DNA of 33,443 nt from Thermoplasmata archaeon (GTDB lineage Archaea; Thermoplasmatota; Thermoplasmata; Thermoplasmatales; GCA-001856825), in the NCBI GenBank assembly GCA_021792255.1, contig JAJYUZ010000002.1, positions 1 to 33,443 on the forward strand. The letters run 5' to 3'. Shown here one piece after another: positions 7,821 to 16,130 of this stretch; position 1 is the stretch's first letter; each line of letters begins with the position of its first letter. The translations under genes and the position numbers were made by a program. The notes beneath the pieces are model-generated. The model was not told the DNA's origin, searched no databases, and saw nothing but the letters and a program-made list of their open reading frames with translations.

Positions 7821-8009
7821 ATGGAAGAGCAGTGTGACGTGGCAGGTTGTTCAAACCTTAAAGTCAGGACTATAGGTAGGAAATCTGTTGAGAAGATATT
7901 CACTTTGAATTCCAAAGGAACGAAAGCCCACCTCTGCAGAGAGCATTACAAACAATATAAGAAAGCAACAAAGAAAGATAGGGAGATAGACAGACTCAAT
8001 TGGGTCTGA
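7821..8009 (+). CDS. Small putative zinc-binding protein
   Basis: A 62-aa basic protein with an N-terminal CDVAGC (Cys5, Cys10) and a later CREH (Cys39, His42), a spacing that could form one treble-clef or zinc-ribbon-like metal site. The rest is Lys/Arg-rich, with YKQYKKATKKDREID near the C-terminus, which suggests nucleic-acid contact. I do not recognise the family. It is the first gene of the topoisomerase VI operon, 23 nt before the HTH regulator, and is probably translated from a leaderless transcript. Confidence 0.6.
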   Translation: MEEQCDVAGCSNLKVRTIGRKSVEKIFTLNSKGTKAHLCREHYKQYKKATKKDREIDRLNWV

Positions 8010-8032
8010 ATACCATACTGAGGAGAATTAGC

Positions 8033-8803
8033 ATGCAAGATTTCTATGAATTTAGGGAAAAGGGGAACCTCACTTTTGCCCTAATATTGATCGAACTCTT
8101 GAAGGGGAAGAGAAAGCTGAGGGAGATATCAGAAGATCTACAGATAACTCCCCAGGGTGCTTCTATATATCTAAAAAAACTGCAGAAGCATGGATACGTG
8201 AACTCTGAGAACAGTCCGACTCCGGAAGGTGTGGCGTTCCTGCAGCAGATATTAGCTACAATTTCATTGTTTGTGGAAGACGCTTATGAGGATACTGGAA
8301 TTATCTCATCTTGCGAGGCAACAGCGGCAGAGGACTTAAGAAAAGGCGACAGAGTGAGCCTTTCGATGTTCAAGGGATCTCTCTATGCTTCAAAGAAAAT
8401 GAAAAAGGGCTCTAGCGGTGTGGTCGACATCAAAGCGAAGATGGGAGACCCCGTAAGAATATCAAAGATAGAGGGGATAATAGATCACAAAGTTGGAAAG
8501 TTCTACGTTATTTCAATAGACTTCAACGATTTCTCTACCAGAAAATTCGAGAAATTTAAAGGAATTCTGAAGGACAACAAGGTAGAATATGTAGGAGCAT
8601 ACGGTGTCCTTGCTTCTCAAATGTGCAAGCGGGCAAATGTGAGAGCGAGCACTTATGCACCCTTAGAGGGATGCATCGAGGCATCTGCAAAGGGCATCAA
8701 CAGCCTTCTCATTTATTCTCCAGAAATGGCTCGCTTCTTCTTCCAGAAACTTTCTGCAAACATACATAAGTACAGAACCAATCCCAAATTTGTAGAGATA
8801 TGA
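8033..8803 (+). CDS. HTH transcriptional regulator upstream of topoisomerase VI
   Basis: A 256-aa protein with an N-terminal winged helix-turn-helix (about residues 8-70: LREISEDLQITPQGASIYLKK is the recognition region, split here as LREISEDLQI and TPQGASIYLKK). A larger C-terminal domain of unknown ligand contains several Cys residues and GKFYVISIDFND. It resembles a group of archaeal predicted regulators but I cannot name the target. The start was set at ATG 8033 because GAGGAGA lies 7 nt upstream; a start at 8000 would overlap the previous gene and lacks such a signal. Its stop overlaps the top6B start (ATGA), so it may control or be co-regulated with topoisomerase VI. Confidence 0.7.
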   Translation: MQDFYEFREKGNLTFALILIELLKGKRKLREISEDLQITPQGASIYLKKLQKHGYVNSENSPTPEGVAFLQQILATISLFVEDAYEDTGIISSCEATAAEDLRKGDRVSLSMFKGSLYASKKMKKGSSGVVDIKAKMGDPVRISKIEGIIDHKVGKFYVISIDFNDFSTRKFEKFKGILKDNKVEYVGAYGVLASQMCKRANVRASTYAPLEGCIEASAKGINSLLIYSPEMARFFFQKLSANIHKYRTNPKFVEI

Positions 8804-10569
8804 CTGAGTTCAAACCTGAAAGAAAGGAAGTCAGCATTTCGGAGTTCTTCGACAAGAACAAGCAGATGCTTGGTTTTGACTCGCCACAGAAGGCTCTGTT
8901 TATGACGGTGAAAGAGGCCGTGGATAATTCTCTTGACGCTTGCGCGGACAACGGAATATTGCCTGATATTACCGTCAAAATAGAGGAACTTGGTAAAGAG
9001 AAGTACAGGATCGAGATCGTGGACAATGGTCCGGGAATTAAAAGAACAGAGGTAGAGAATTCGTTCGGTAAGATGCTCTATGGTTCAAGATTCTTTGAGG
9101 AGAGACAGACTAGAGGTCAACAGGGGCTGGGAATATCCGCCGCGATCTTGTATGCGCAGAAAACTGCCGGATTCCCTACAGAAATAGTTACAAAAACAGA
9201 AAAAGATCTCACAGCTTATCATTTCGTCTTGGACATAGATATCAGGAAAAATTCACCGCACACTCTATCAATCACCCCCGAAATCTGGGACGTCAAAAGC
9301 GGCCTCAGGATTTCCCTCACTCTGAAAGGGAAGTACATAAGCGGAAAGCAGTCGGTCGAGGAATACGTAAGGGAGACTGCTATTGCTAATCCCCATTCCT
9401 CTTTCCACCTGATTCTGCCAGACAAGACCATTGAAATTGCAAGGAGTGTTGAGGATCCTCCCCAAATTCCAATTGCCGTGAAACCGCATCCGCACGGAGT
9501 GGAGCTGGGAGAACTGATTTCTATATTCAGGGAGAACGAAGAAGAAACGATTGAAGAAGTTCTGGAAGGCAAGTTCTCCAGAGTGACAAAACATGTGGCA
9601 AAGTCGCTCGTTGAAAAGAGCAAGCTCGGTGGGAAAAAAATAAGCAAACTGACAAGGGACGATTTCGAAGAGCTAATGAAAACGATCAAAGAAACAGAGT
9701 TCATGGAGCCAAGGAAAGATTGCCTTTCGCCGATAGGTGCCGAGGGCCTATTCAAGAGTGCGATGAATTCCTTTAGGGAATATCACCCCGCTTATTTTTC
9801 ACAACCGGTTATTCGAGGGCCTTTCGTGTTTTCAGGTCACCCATTTCTCGTGGAAGCCATAGCAATTTATGGCGGGGACCTGCCAAAGGAAGATCCGATC
9901 AAAGTTCTGAGATTTGCCAACAGGGTACCGCTATTGTATCAGTCTGGAAGCTGTGCGATCACTCGGGCAATTTCTTCGATAATGTGGAACCAGTATGGAT
10001 TCTCTCAACCGGTGAAAGATCAAATTCCTGTGGGACCTCTGATTGTAGCCGTGCACTTGGCTTGCACCAAGATTCCGTTCACGTCTGAAGCAAAGGAAGC
10101 TATCGCGACGGTTCCAGAAATAATGGATTCACTGGACATTCTGTTGAAGGGAGTCGCAAGGCAGATCAAGACGATGAAAAAGAAGGAAGCCCACAAGAGC
10201 CAGGTCGAAGAAAAGTTCGCGCTCATCGAGCAGATCCTTCCTCAGATATCCCTAAAGAGTTCTAAGATACTGAACCTGGAACCTCCGGACATCACTAGAA
10301 TAATCTCTAAAGTGATGGGCGTGGTCGCGTTCAGGGAAGTCAATGGAGAACTCTTTGCAGAGAACTACACCGAAAAGAACCAGAGTTTCAAGGTCGTGCT
10401 TAAAGGAGAGGGGCAGTTTACTGAAAGCGTGAAGAACTTGAAACCCTTTCAGAAAGTCAAACTCAATTTTTCCAAGGAAGTCATAAACTCCACCGAAATA
10501 TATGTGGATCTGCCAGAGCCAGTCCTCCTTGGAGCTTACTCCCTTCCGAAGGTGTTTAGCGATGAATGA
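8800..10569 (+). CDS. top6B: DNA topoisomerase VI subunit B
   Basis: A 589-aa ATPase subunit of type IIB topoisomerase, which relaxes and decatenates DNA by passing one duplex through another. The GHKL (Bergerat) fold is at the N-terminus: KEAVDNSLDAC with Glu39 and Asn43, VDNGPGI with Asp75 and Gly77, and the ATP lid GQQGLG (106-111). A helix-two-turn-helix and transducer region follow, with FANRVPLLYQ around residues 370-380. Length is normal for the family (about 530-620). ATG overlaps the preceding stop (ATGA), and the C-terminus overlaps top6A by 8 nt, the usual B-then-A order. Classical Thermoplasmatales are thought to lack this enzyme, which bears on the taxonomic placement. Confidence 0.97.
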   Translation: MTEFKPERKEVSISEFFDKNKQMLGFDSPQKALFMTVKEAVDNSLDACADNGILPDITVKIEELGKEKYRIEIVDNGPGIKRTEVENSFGKMLYGSRFFEERQTRGQQGLGISAAILYAQKTAGFPTEIVTKTEKDLTAYHFVLDIDIRKNSPHTLSITPEIWDVKSGLRISLTLKGKYISGKQSVEEYVRETAIANPHSSFHLILPDKTIEIARSVEDPPQIPIAVKPHPHGVELGELISIFRENEEETIEEVLEGKFSRVTKHVAKSLVEKSKLGGKKISKLTRDDFEELMKTIKETEFMEPRKDCLSPIGAEGLFKSAMNSFREYHPAYFSQPVIRGPFVFSGHPFLVEAIAIYGGDLPKEDPIKVLRFANRVPLLYQSGSCAITRAISSIMWNQYGFSQPVKDQIPVGPLIVAVHLACTKIPFTSEAKEAIATVPEIMDSLDILLKGVARQIKTMKKKEAHKSQVEEKFALIEQILPQISLKSSKILNLEPPDITRIISKVMGVVAFREVNGELFAENYTEKNQSFKVVLKGEGQFTESVKNLKPFQKVKLNFSKEVINSTEIYVDLPEPVLLGAYSLPKVFSDE

Positions 10570-11632
10570 AAAGTTGGAAAATATAGTGAAGCAGATTTAC
10601 CAAGAAATGAAAGAAGGCAATATTCCTAAGGTGGAACTGAAGTCCAGGAACAAGGAAAATATTATCTTTGATCCCAAGACGTCTGTGTGGAAGTACGGGA
10701 ACAATACGGTGAAAAGGTATGCCTCAAAGGCCAACTCTGCCAAGGGAATTCTGAAGATGCTCTACATAATCGACTTCGTCGATGAGATGGATGCTGGTGT
10801 CAAGACTTCTACCTTGAGAGAGATGTACTACATTTCTGAGGGTTGGAATCTGGGGAAGTTTGAAAGCCAGGACGAATCCGATTTGATGGTTGAGGACCTT
10901 GAAGTGATGACCAATTACTTGAGGGAAGAGATGAGACTCAGACCAGAGGAGAGCGGAGCGTCCGTCATTGGAAATCTGACACTCACGGAACTGAACAGAA
11001 AGGGAGAAAAGAAGAAGATGAACTGCAGGGATGATGTCGGAGACGCAGGATACACCATTCCATACAACGTGGAAAAAGAGAAGGTTGATCTAGTGTCTAG
11101 CGACGTTGATTTCGTGCTTGCCGTTGAAACGGGCGGTATGTTCGATAGACTGGTGGAAAATCGGTTTGACGAAAAGATGAGATCCCTTCTGGTCCACATG
11201 AAGGGACAGCCATCGAGATCCACGAAGAGGTTGTTGAACAGGTTGAACAAGGAGCTAGGCCTTCCAATAGTAGTGTTTACGGATGGGGATCCTTGGAGCT
11301 TCAGAATATTTGCTTCAGTTGCCTACGGTGCCATCAAGACCGCTCACATCTCTGACATACTCGCGACTCCAACATCCGAATTCATAGGAATTACCGCCAG
11401 CGATATCTTGAGGTACGACCTTCCGACCGACAAGCTGACAGACAAAGACGTTGAAGCTCTCCGGTCTGAACTGGACGATCCAAGATTCAATATACCATTC
11501 TGGAAAGGAGAGATCGAGACAATGCTCAAGCTTGGAAAGAAAGCCGAACAACAGGCGCTCGCTAAGTATGGCTTGGACTTTGTGACCGACACCTATCTAC
11601 CGGAGAAGCTCAAAGAAAACGGAATCATATGA
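10562..11632 (+). CDS. top6A: DNA topoisomerase VI subunit A (Spo11-like)
   Basis: A 356-aa DNA-cleaving subunit, homologous to the meiotic nuclease Spo11. The CAP/winged-helix domain carries the catalytic tyrosine in TLREMYY (Tyr89 or Tyr90). The Toprim domain has LAVETGG (Glu189) and FTDGDPW (Asp241, Asp243) for Mg2+ binding. The start was set at ATG 10562, which gives an 8-nt overlap with top6B and the usual N-terminus; the longer frame from 10502 would lie wholly within the top6B C-terminus. The stop overlaps the MFS gene start by 4 nt. All key residues are present, so the enzyme should be active. Confidence 0.97.
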   Translation: MNEKLENIVKQIYQEMKEGNIPKVELKSRNKENIIFDPKTSVWKYGNNTVKRYASKANSAKGILKMLYIIDFVDEMDAGVKTSTLREMYYISEGWNLGKFESQDESDLMVEDLEVMTNYLREEMRLRPEESGASVIGNLTLTELNRKGEKKKMNCRDDVGDAGYTIPYNVEKEKVDLVSSDVDFVLAVETGGMFDRLVENRFDEKMRSLLVHMKGQPSRSTKRLLNRLNKELGLPIVVFTDGDPWSFRIFASVAYGAIKTAHISDILATPTSEFIGITASDILRYDLPTDKLTDKDVEALRSELDDPRFNIPFWKGEIETMLKLGKKAEQQALAKYGLDFVTDTYLPEKLKENGII

Positions 11633-12777
11633 ACGGAAAGACCTACGTAATAATATTTGGGTCGCTCGCAAGTTTTCTTGCTCTTGGCGACAGATACGTA
11701 ATGTCGACCCTCTACGACCAGCTCATGATAAATTATTTTCTCAAATCGACCGTCGTGTTTTCGATCCTCTTCTCCTCCTTCTATATTGGTTATACGATAT
11801 TTCAGCTCCCGGGGGGGAGGATAGCACACAAGTTTGGCCCGTCAAGGATTATAGGTGTTTCCCTCATAACTTGGTCCCTTCTATTCTTCCTTTTGCCTTT
11901 CACGAGATCGTTCAGCGGAGCAGTAGGTATAGCGTTTCTGATGGGTCTGGCTCAGGGCCCAATATTTCCATCCGTAATTTTTCTACTAAGATTATTTTAC
12001 AAGGACAGGCAGTATGCAAGGGCGTCTGGAATCGTCAGCGCAATCGGCGATTTATCCCCTGCAATCATTCCATTTGCGACCCTAGGTCTCTTCTATTCTG
12101 GGATGGACATCCACTTACCGTTCGTGGTTTTCGGAATCGTGGGAATTGCCGCTGGAGTCGTACTGCTGTTATTGAAAATCGGTTACACGCGTTCCTCTGA
12201 ACAAGTCAGGTGGTCCTCGCTTCTGGGGAGGCGGTACGTGATGTTCGGACTCTCGTTCCTCATTTACGATTATTTCTTTTACATAATTTTCACTTGGTAC
12301 CCGTACTTCCTTAAGGAGAGGTTTTCGATTCAATCCAACAATCTCGTATATGGCCCTCTTCCTTGGATCTTAATGGCAGCTGGTTCACTCTTATTTGGGT
12401 TGTACATGGACAGAATAAACAGGGATGCCCTCATCTCCGAAATTTCGTACGGCATAGTAGCAATCTCGTTAGTGGGAATGGCTTTATCCAGAAGCGCTGA
12501 AGTGTTTCTAGTCTTCGTGATAATCTCCCTCTTTTTCCTAGGCCCTATACTTCTCGCCTCATGGCGTCTTTCGACTAGGCTCGGCGGAGAGAAAAGTTCA
12601 TCCTTGGTTGGAGGGTGGATGAATTTCTGGGGTAACATTGGAGGAATTGCCGCCCCCTTCATTTTCGCTACCCTCAACGATCGATTCGGACTCTCTGGAG
12701 CATTCTTACTTTCTGTGACTGTACCGATCTTGGGCCTAATTACGTGGACATTCATTTCTAGGTGGGAATCCTCGTGA
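11629..12777 (+). CDS. MFS transporter
   Basis: A 382-aa integral membrane protein with about 11-12 transmembrane segments. A major-facilitator loop 2-3 signature GGRIAHKFG (about residues 63-71) and a second-half equivalent FGLYMDRINRD (about 256-266) are visible. The substrate cannot be read from sequence; the pattern is closest to the anion/organic-acid symporter type of MFS, a weak impression. It is embedded between top6A and taw2 with 4-nt overlaps on both sides, so co-expression is clear although no functional link is obvious. Confidence 0.85.
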   Translation: MNGKTYVIIFGSLASFLALGDRYVMSTLYDQLMINYFLKSTVVFSILFSSFYIGYTIFQLPGGRIAHKFGPSRIIGVSLITWSLLFFLLPFTRSFSGAVGIAFLMGLAQGPIFPSVIFLLRLFYKDRQYARASGIVSAIGDLSPAIIPFATLGLFYSGMDIHLPFVVFGIVGIAAGVVLLLLKIGYTRSSEQVRWSSLLGRRYVMFGLSFLIYDYFFYIIFTWYPYFLKERFSIQSNNLVYGPLPWILMAAGSLLFGLYMDRINRDALISEISYGIVAISLVGMALSRSAEVFLVFVIISLFFLGPILLASWRLSTRLGGEKSSSLVGGWMNFWGNIGGIAAPFIFATLNDRFGLSGAFLLSVTVPILGLITWTFISRWESS

Positions 12778-13565
12778 GAAATGATGCAATAAGCATAGTC
12801 TGCAGAAAACTAGGGATCTCGAAAGAGCAGTTCCGTCAGAATTACGAGATAATCGGAAATTCGATGATCATCCGAGAAGATGACGAGTTCGGTACTGATG
12901 AAAGAAGTCTTGGACGCGCGATGCTTTCGTCCTTCAAGTTGTGGGGGATCTATAAATATACAGGAATACACGGCTCAAGAAGAATACCGTCCGTAAAAAT
13001 GATATCTGGAATACACACCGATGTGGTTCAAAGCGAGGACGGAATACTTTACATGCTGGACCCGAAGAAGATAATGTTCTCCAAGGGTAATAAGAAAGAG
13101 AGACATCTTTTAACTCAGATGGTAAGTGAAAAGGAAACGATACTTGACATGTTCGCAGGTATAGGATACTTCTCCATTCCGCTCTCATTCAAGGTCAGGA
13201 AGGTATATTCATGTGACGTAAATCCGGACTCTTTTCACTACCTGATGATGAATAAGAGACTGAACACTGCGAACAATCTCGTGCCTATGCTGGGAGACTC
13301 TTCAATGCTTCCGATGGAAGAGTTCGCAGATAGAATCGTAATGGGACACTTTGATTCTCACAGGTATCTGAACTCAGCGCTAAAGTACCTGAAGAAGAAA
13401 GGCAGTATTCACCTTCACCAGCTCGTGAGAAGAGGTGATGAGCTAATTATGGTAAAAAAGTACCGCAGCTACGGGTTCGTCACGAATGCCAAGATTAGGA
13501 AAGTGAAGAGTTATTCTCCCTCCCACGACCATGTAGTATTGGACCTTGAGGTGATAAAACACTAA
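12774..13565 (+). CDS. taw2: tRNA wyosine-derivative synthase Taw2 (Tyw2-like)
   Basis: A 263-aa class I SAM-dependent transferase. The Rossmann motif I is ILDMFAGIGYFSIP (about residues 122-135). The later motif MGHFDSHRYLNSALKYLK occupies the place of the Taw2 signature MGY-x-T-x-x-FL; Trm5 would show an LP motif there. Taw2 transfers the aminocarboxypropyl group of SAM during wyosine synthesis at G37 of tRNA-Phe. The start was taken as GTG 12774, overlapping the MFS stop (GTGA) and with GGTGG 8 nt upstream; GTG 12762 is possible. Its substrate, tRNA-Phe(GAA), is encoded at 26629 in the same window. Confidence 0.75.
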   Translation: MRNDAISIVCRKLGISKEQFRQNYEIIGNSMIIREDDEFGTDERSLGRAMLSSFKLWGIYKYTGIHGSRRIPSVKMISGIHTDVVQSEDGILYMLDPKKIMFSKGNKKERHLLTQMVSEKETILDMFAGIGYFSIPLSFKVRKVYSCDVNPDSFHYLMMNKRLNTANNLVPMLGDSSMLPMEEFADRIVMGHFDSHRYLNSALKYLKKKGSIHLHQLVRRGDELIMVKKYRSYGFVTNAKIRKVKSYSPSHDHVVLDLEVIKH

Positions 13566-13586
13566 TATTTGTTGTGATTTCAAATT

Positions 13587-14729
13587 ATGTCAAGAGTTTC
13601 TGAAATAATTTCAAAGCAGGAGAATTTCAGGAGAAGTGTCCTTCCCCTTCAACCCTCCGAAAACACTATTCCTAGACAGGCACTGAAAGCACTTTCTTCG
13701 GACTTCGAACAGAGATATTCTCTAGTCATCGATTCAGACTACAGGAATCTGGATGTACACAATGCATATGCTGGAACCAAGCACTCGGAGGCTCTTGTCG
13801 AAGAGGTAGAGAGGTTAGCGAGGAAGGCGTTCAAGTCGGAATTCGCGGACGTTCGACCGATAGCAGGTCATTTGGCTGCAATGCAGGTTCTAGGAAGTCT
13901 ACTTAAGAAGGGAGACAGATTCCTATATGTACCACTTTCCAAAGGGGGTTACGATGGATACACTCCACCTTTTTTGCCGACGCTACTAGGAGTGGACGGT
14001 ACCGAAATTCCGATGAAAGGATGGAAGATAGATTACGGTAAACTGGAAAGAATGAAGGGGAATTATAGGGCCATCATACTGGGGGCCAGCCTCTTCCTTC
14101 ATCCGTACGACATGAAGAGGATAAAGGAGTCGTTTCCAAATTCACTTATCTTGTACGATGCTTCCCACGTTCTTGGTCTTTTAGCCACGGGAACCTTCCA
14201 GGAAGATTTCAATGTTGCCGATGTGATCTACGGAAGCACCCACAAGAATTTTCCAGGACCTCAGGGGGGGTTGATTGTGGGAAGTAAGGATTTAGAGAAA
14301 AAGATAAAGAGCAGTCCGATCTGGAACTACTACGACAATTTCCATCTTTCAAGAATAGCGGCTCTCGGGATCTCGCTTGAATATTTGTCAAGGAGCGGGT
14401 ATGGAAAGAAGTGTCTCGAGAACCGGAGGCTGCTGGTCGCCTCCCTTAATGACAGAAAGATCAGACTGGCAAATCAGCCAGAAGTATCTGAGAGTGCGAT
14501 GTTTCTGCTCGATTATGAAAACTCGCCCGAAGTTTCAAGGAAACTTGAGACTGCAAATATCTTGGTTGACAGCGTAGGAAGGGTAGGAACGAACGAAGTG
14601 ACGATGAGGGGTCTGCTGCCTAAACACATGAATCTCGTCGGAGAGGCCCTAGAGGAAGGCCTGAAATCAAATATATTGAACGCGAAGAAAGTCGTGAAGA
14701 ACATCATCAGCGAAATGATTTGGCCGTAG
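13587..14729 (+). CDS. Serine hydroxymethyltransferase-like PLP enzyme
   Basis: A 380-aa fold-type I PLP enzyme of the SHMT family. The PLP lysine lies in GSTHKNFPGPQGG (Lys220), which is the SHMT signature. LQPSENTIP (about 21-29) corresponds to the family's LIASEN, and LYDASHVLGL (189-198) holds the Asp and His that contact the cofactor. It is shorter than normal SHMT (about 415-430), and the folate or pterin loop, usually S-x-GGHLTHG, is replaced by LSKGGYDGYTP. The C-terminal domain is also reduced. It may be a pterin-using SHMT, a serine/threonine aldolase or another aldol-cleaving enzyme. A TATA-like CTAATATTTG at 13562-13571 suggests a separate, leaderless transcript. Confidence 0.75.
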   Translation: MSRVSEIISKQENFRRSVLPLQPSENTIPRQALKALSSDFEQRYSLVIDSDYRNLDVHNAYAGTKHSEALVEEVERLARKAFKSEFADVRPIAGHLAAMQVLGSLLKKGDRFLYVPLSKGGYDGYTPPFLPTLLGVDGTEIPMKGWKIDYGKLERMKGNYRAIILGASLFLHPYDMKRIKESFPNSLILYDASHVLGLLATGTFQEDFNVADVIYGSTHKNFPGPQGGLIVGSKDLEKKIKSSPIWNYYDNFHLSRIAALGISLEYLSRSGYGKKCLENRRLLVASLNDRKIRLANQPEVSESAMFLLDYENSPEVSRKLETANILVDSVGRVGTNEVTMRGLLPKHMNLVGEALEEGLKSNILNAKKVVKNIISEMIWP

Positions 14730-14873
14730 GTGCATTTCATTGTTGCCTCCTCATGCTAGATTCCTGTAACGACCAGGCGCATTACTTGAGAACTCGAGTC
14801 GGTAAGTTGGAAACAGGACAATCTCACTCGTGACATTTCAAAAGCTATTTACCTGTTAAACCGATTTCGAGAT

Positions 14874-16070
14874 ATGTCGATGAATGCGCCGGCCAAGAGA
14901 GAATTCTCGAAGATTGCCAATTTGATGAGGCCTTCGGCTATAAGATTACTTCTAAGAGTTGCAAACCAACCAGATATGATCTCGTTCGGAGGAGGATTGC
15001 CAAATCCAGAATCATTCCCGCTTGACGACATAAGGAGAATTTTCGATGAACAACTCGCCAAGAATGGAAAGAAGATGCTTCAGTACGGCGCAACAGAGGG
15101 ATTAGATTCTTTGAACATTGCACTTTCAAAGAGATTGAAAGAGAAAGAGGGGATAGTTTCCGAACCGACCAACATTATTGAGACCACTGGTTCCCAGGAA
15201 GCACTATACATGGTAGGGAAAATATTCGCTAATCCGGGAGAATATGTTATAACCGAGGCCCCCACCTACACTGGAACTATTTCCGCATTCAGGGGTTCTG
15301 AGGTCAAAATGGTCGGAGTAGAGATGGACCATTACGGAATGAATATGGACGCGCTCAGGCAAACGTTGAAGAATTATCCGAATCCAAAGTTCATCTACGT
15401 CATCCCAAATTTTCAGAATCCGTCCGGAATTACAATGAGCTTGGAGAGAAGGAAGGAACTCCTTGAAATCGCTAACGAGAATGGGATAACTATCGTAGAA
15501 GATGATCCATACGGCTCCCTGAGATTCGCGGGATCCCACATTCCTTCATTAAAGTCAATGGACAACGACGTTGTCTATCTAGGCACTTTCTCTAAGGTCC
15601 TCTCACCGGGCATAAGGTTGGGTTACGTTGTCGCACCTCGGGACGTAATAGACAAACTGAACATCACAAAACAAGCACTGGATCTGGCTACCAGCACTGT
15701 GTCAGAATACATTGCATCTGCATACGTAGAAGAAGGATTCATGGATAAACAGATCCCCAAGATCATAGACCTGTACAGACAGAAGAGGGACTTGATGATT
15801 GAATCATTTGAGAACTACTTCCCCAAGGATGTCGAATTCACCAGACCTAATGGCGGAATGTTTATCTGGGTGACCAGGAAGGGTGCAAACACGGACAAGA
15901 TGTTCGAAGAGGCGGTCAGGCAGAAAGTCCTGTACGTGGTTGGCTCAGCGTTCTATCCAGACGAAGACAACCACGAATCCATGAGACTCAATTTCACATA
16001 TAGTTCCAACGAACAGATAGTTGAAGGAGTAAAGAGGCTAGGCAAACTATTCGAAGTCACAGCAAGATAG
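14874..16070 (+). CDS. Class I/II aminotransferase (LysN / 2-aminoadipate type)
   Basis: A 398-aa PLP-dependent aminotransferase. It shows SFGGGLPNPESFP near the N-terminus, TTGSQEALYM (PLP phosphate region), IPNFQNPSG (cofactor Asn and Pro-Ser-Gly), EDDPYG (Asp and Tyr) and GTFSKVLSPGIRLGYV with the PLP lysine. These are the features of the LysN/Aro8 group, which transaminates 2-aminoadipate, branched-chain and aromatic 2-oxo acids. The exact substrate cannot be chosen. A TATA-like GCTATTTAC at 14844-14852 lies 26 bp upstream, giving a leaderless transcript from ATG 14874; ATG 14880 is an alternative. It is convergent with prs, with a 60-nt gap. Confidence 0.85.
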   Translation: MSMNAPAKREFSKIANLMRPSAIRLLLRVANQPDMISFGGGLPNPESFPLDDIRRIFDEQLAKNGKKMLQYGATEGLDSLNIALSKRLKEKEGIVSEPTNIIETTGSQEALYMVGKIFANPGEYVITEAPTYTGTISAFRGSEVKMVGVEMDHYGMNMDALRQTLKNYPNPKFIYVIPNFQNPSGITMSLERRKELLEIANENGITIVEDDPYGSLRFAGSHIPSLKSMDNDVVYLGTFSKVLSPGIRLGYVVAPRDVIDKLNITKQALDLATSTVSEYIASAYVEEGFMDKQIPKIIDLYRQKRDLMIESFENYFPKDVEFTRPNGGMFIWVTRKGANTDKMFEEAVRQKVLYVVGSAFYPDEDNHESMRLNFTYSSNEQIVEGVKRLGKLFEVTAR

Positions 16071-16130
16071 GATTGGACCACGAAATAGAAACTATCATGG
16101 TGCTCCTTAGATCTTGAAAAGAAAGCTTCT

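Noticed and set aside
9219..9755. Antisense frame of 178 codons
   Set aside because: It is a shadow of top6B; Ser-rich composition and lack of start signals are typical of reverse-complement reading of this genome.
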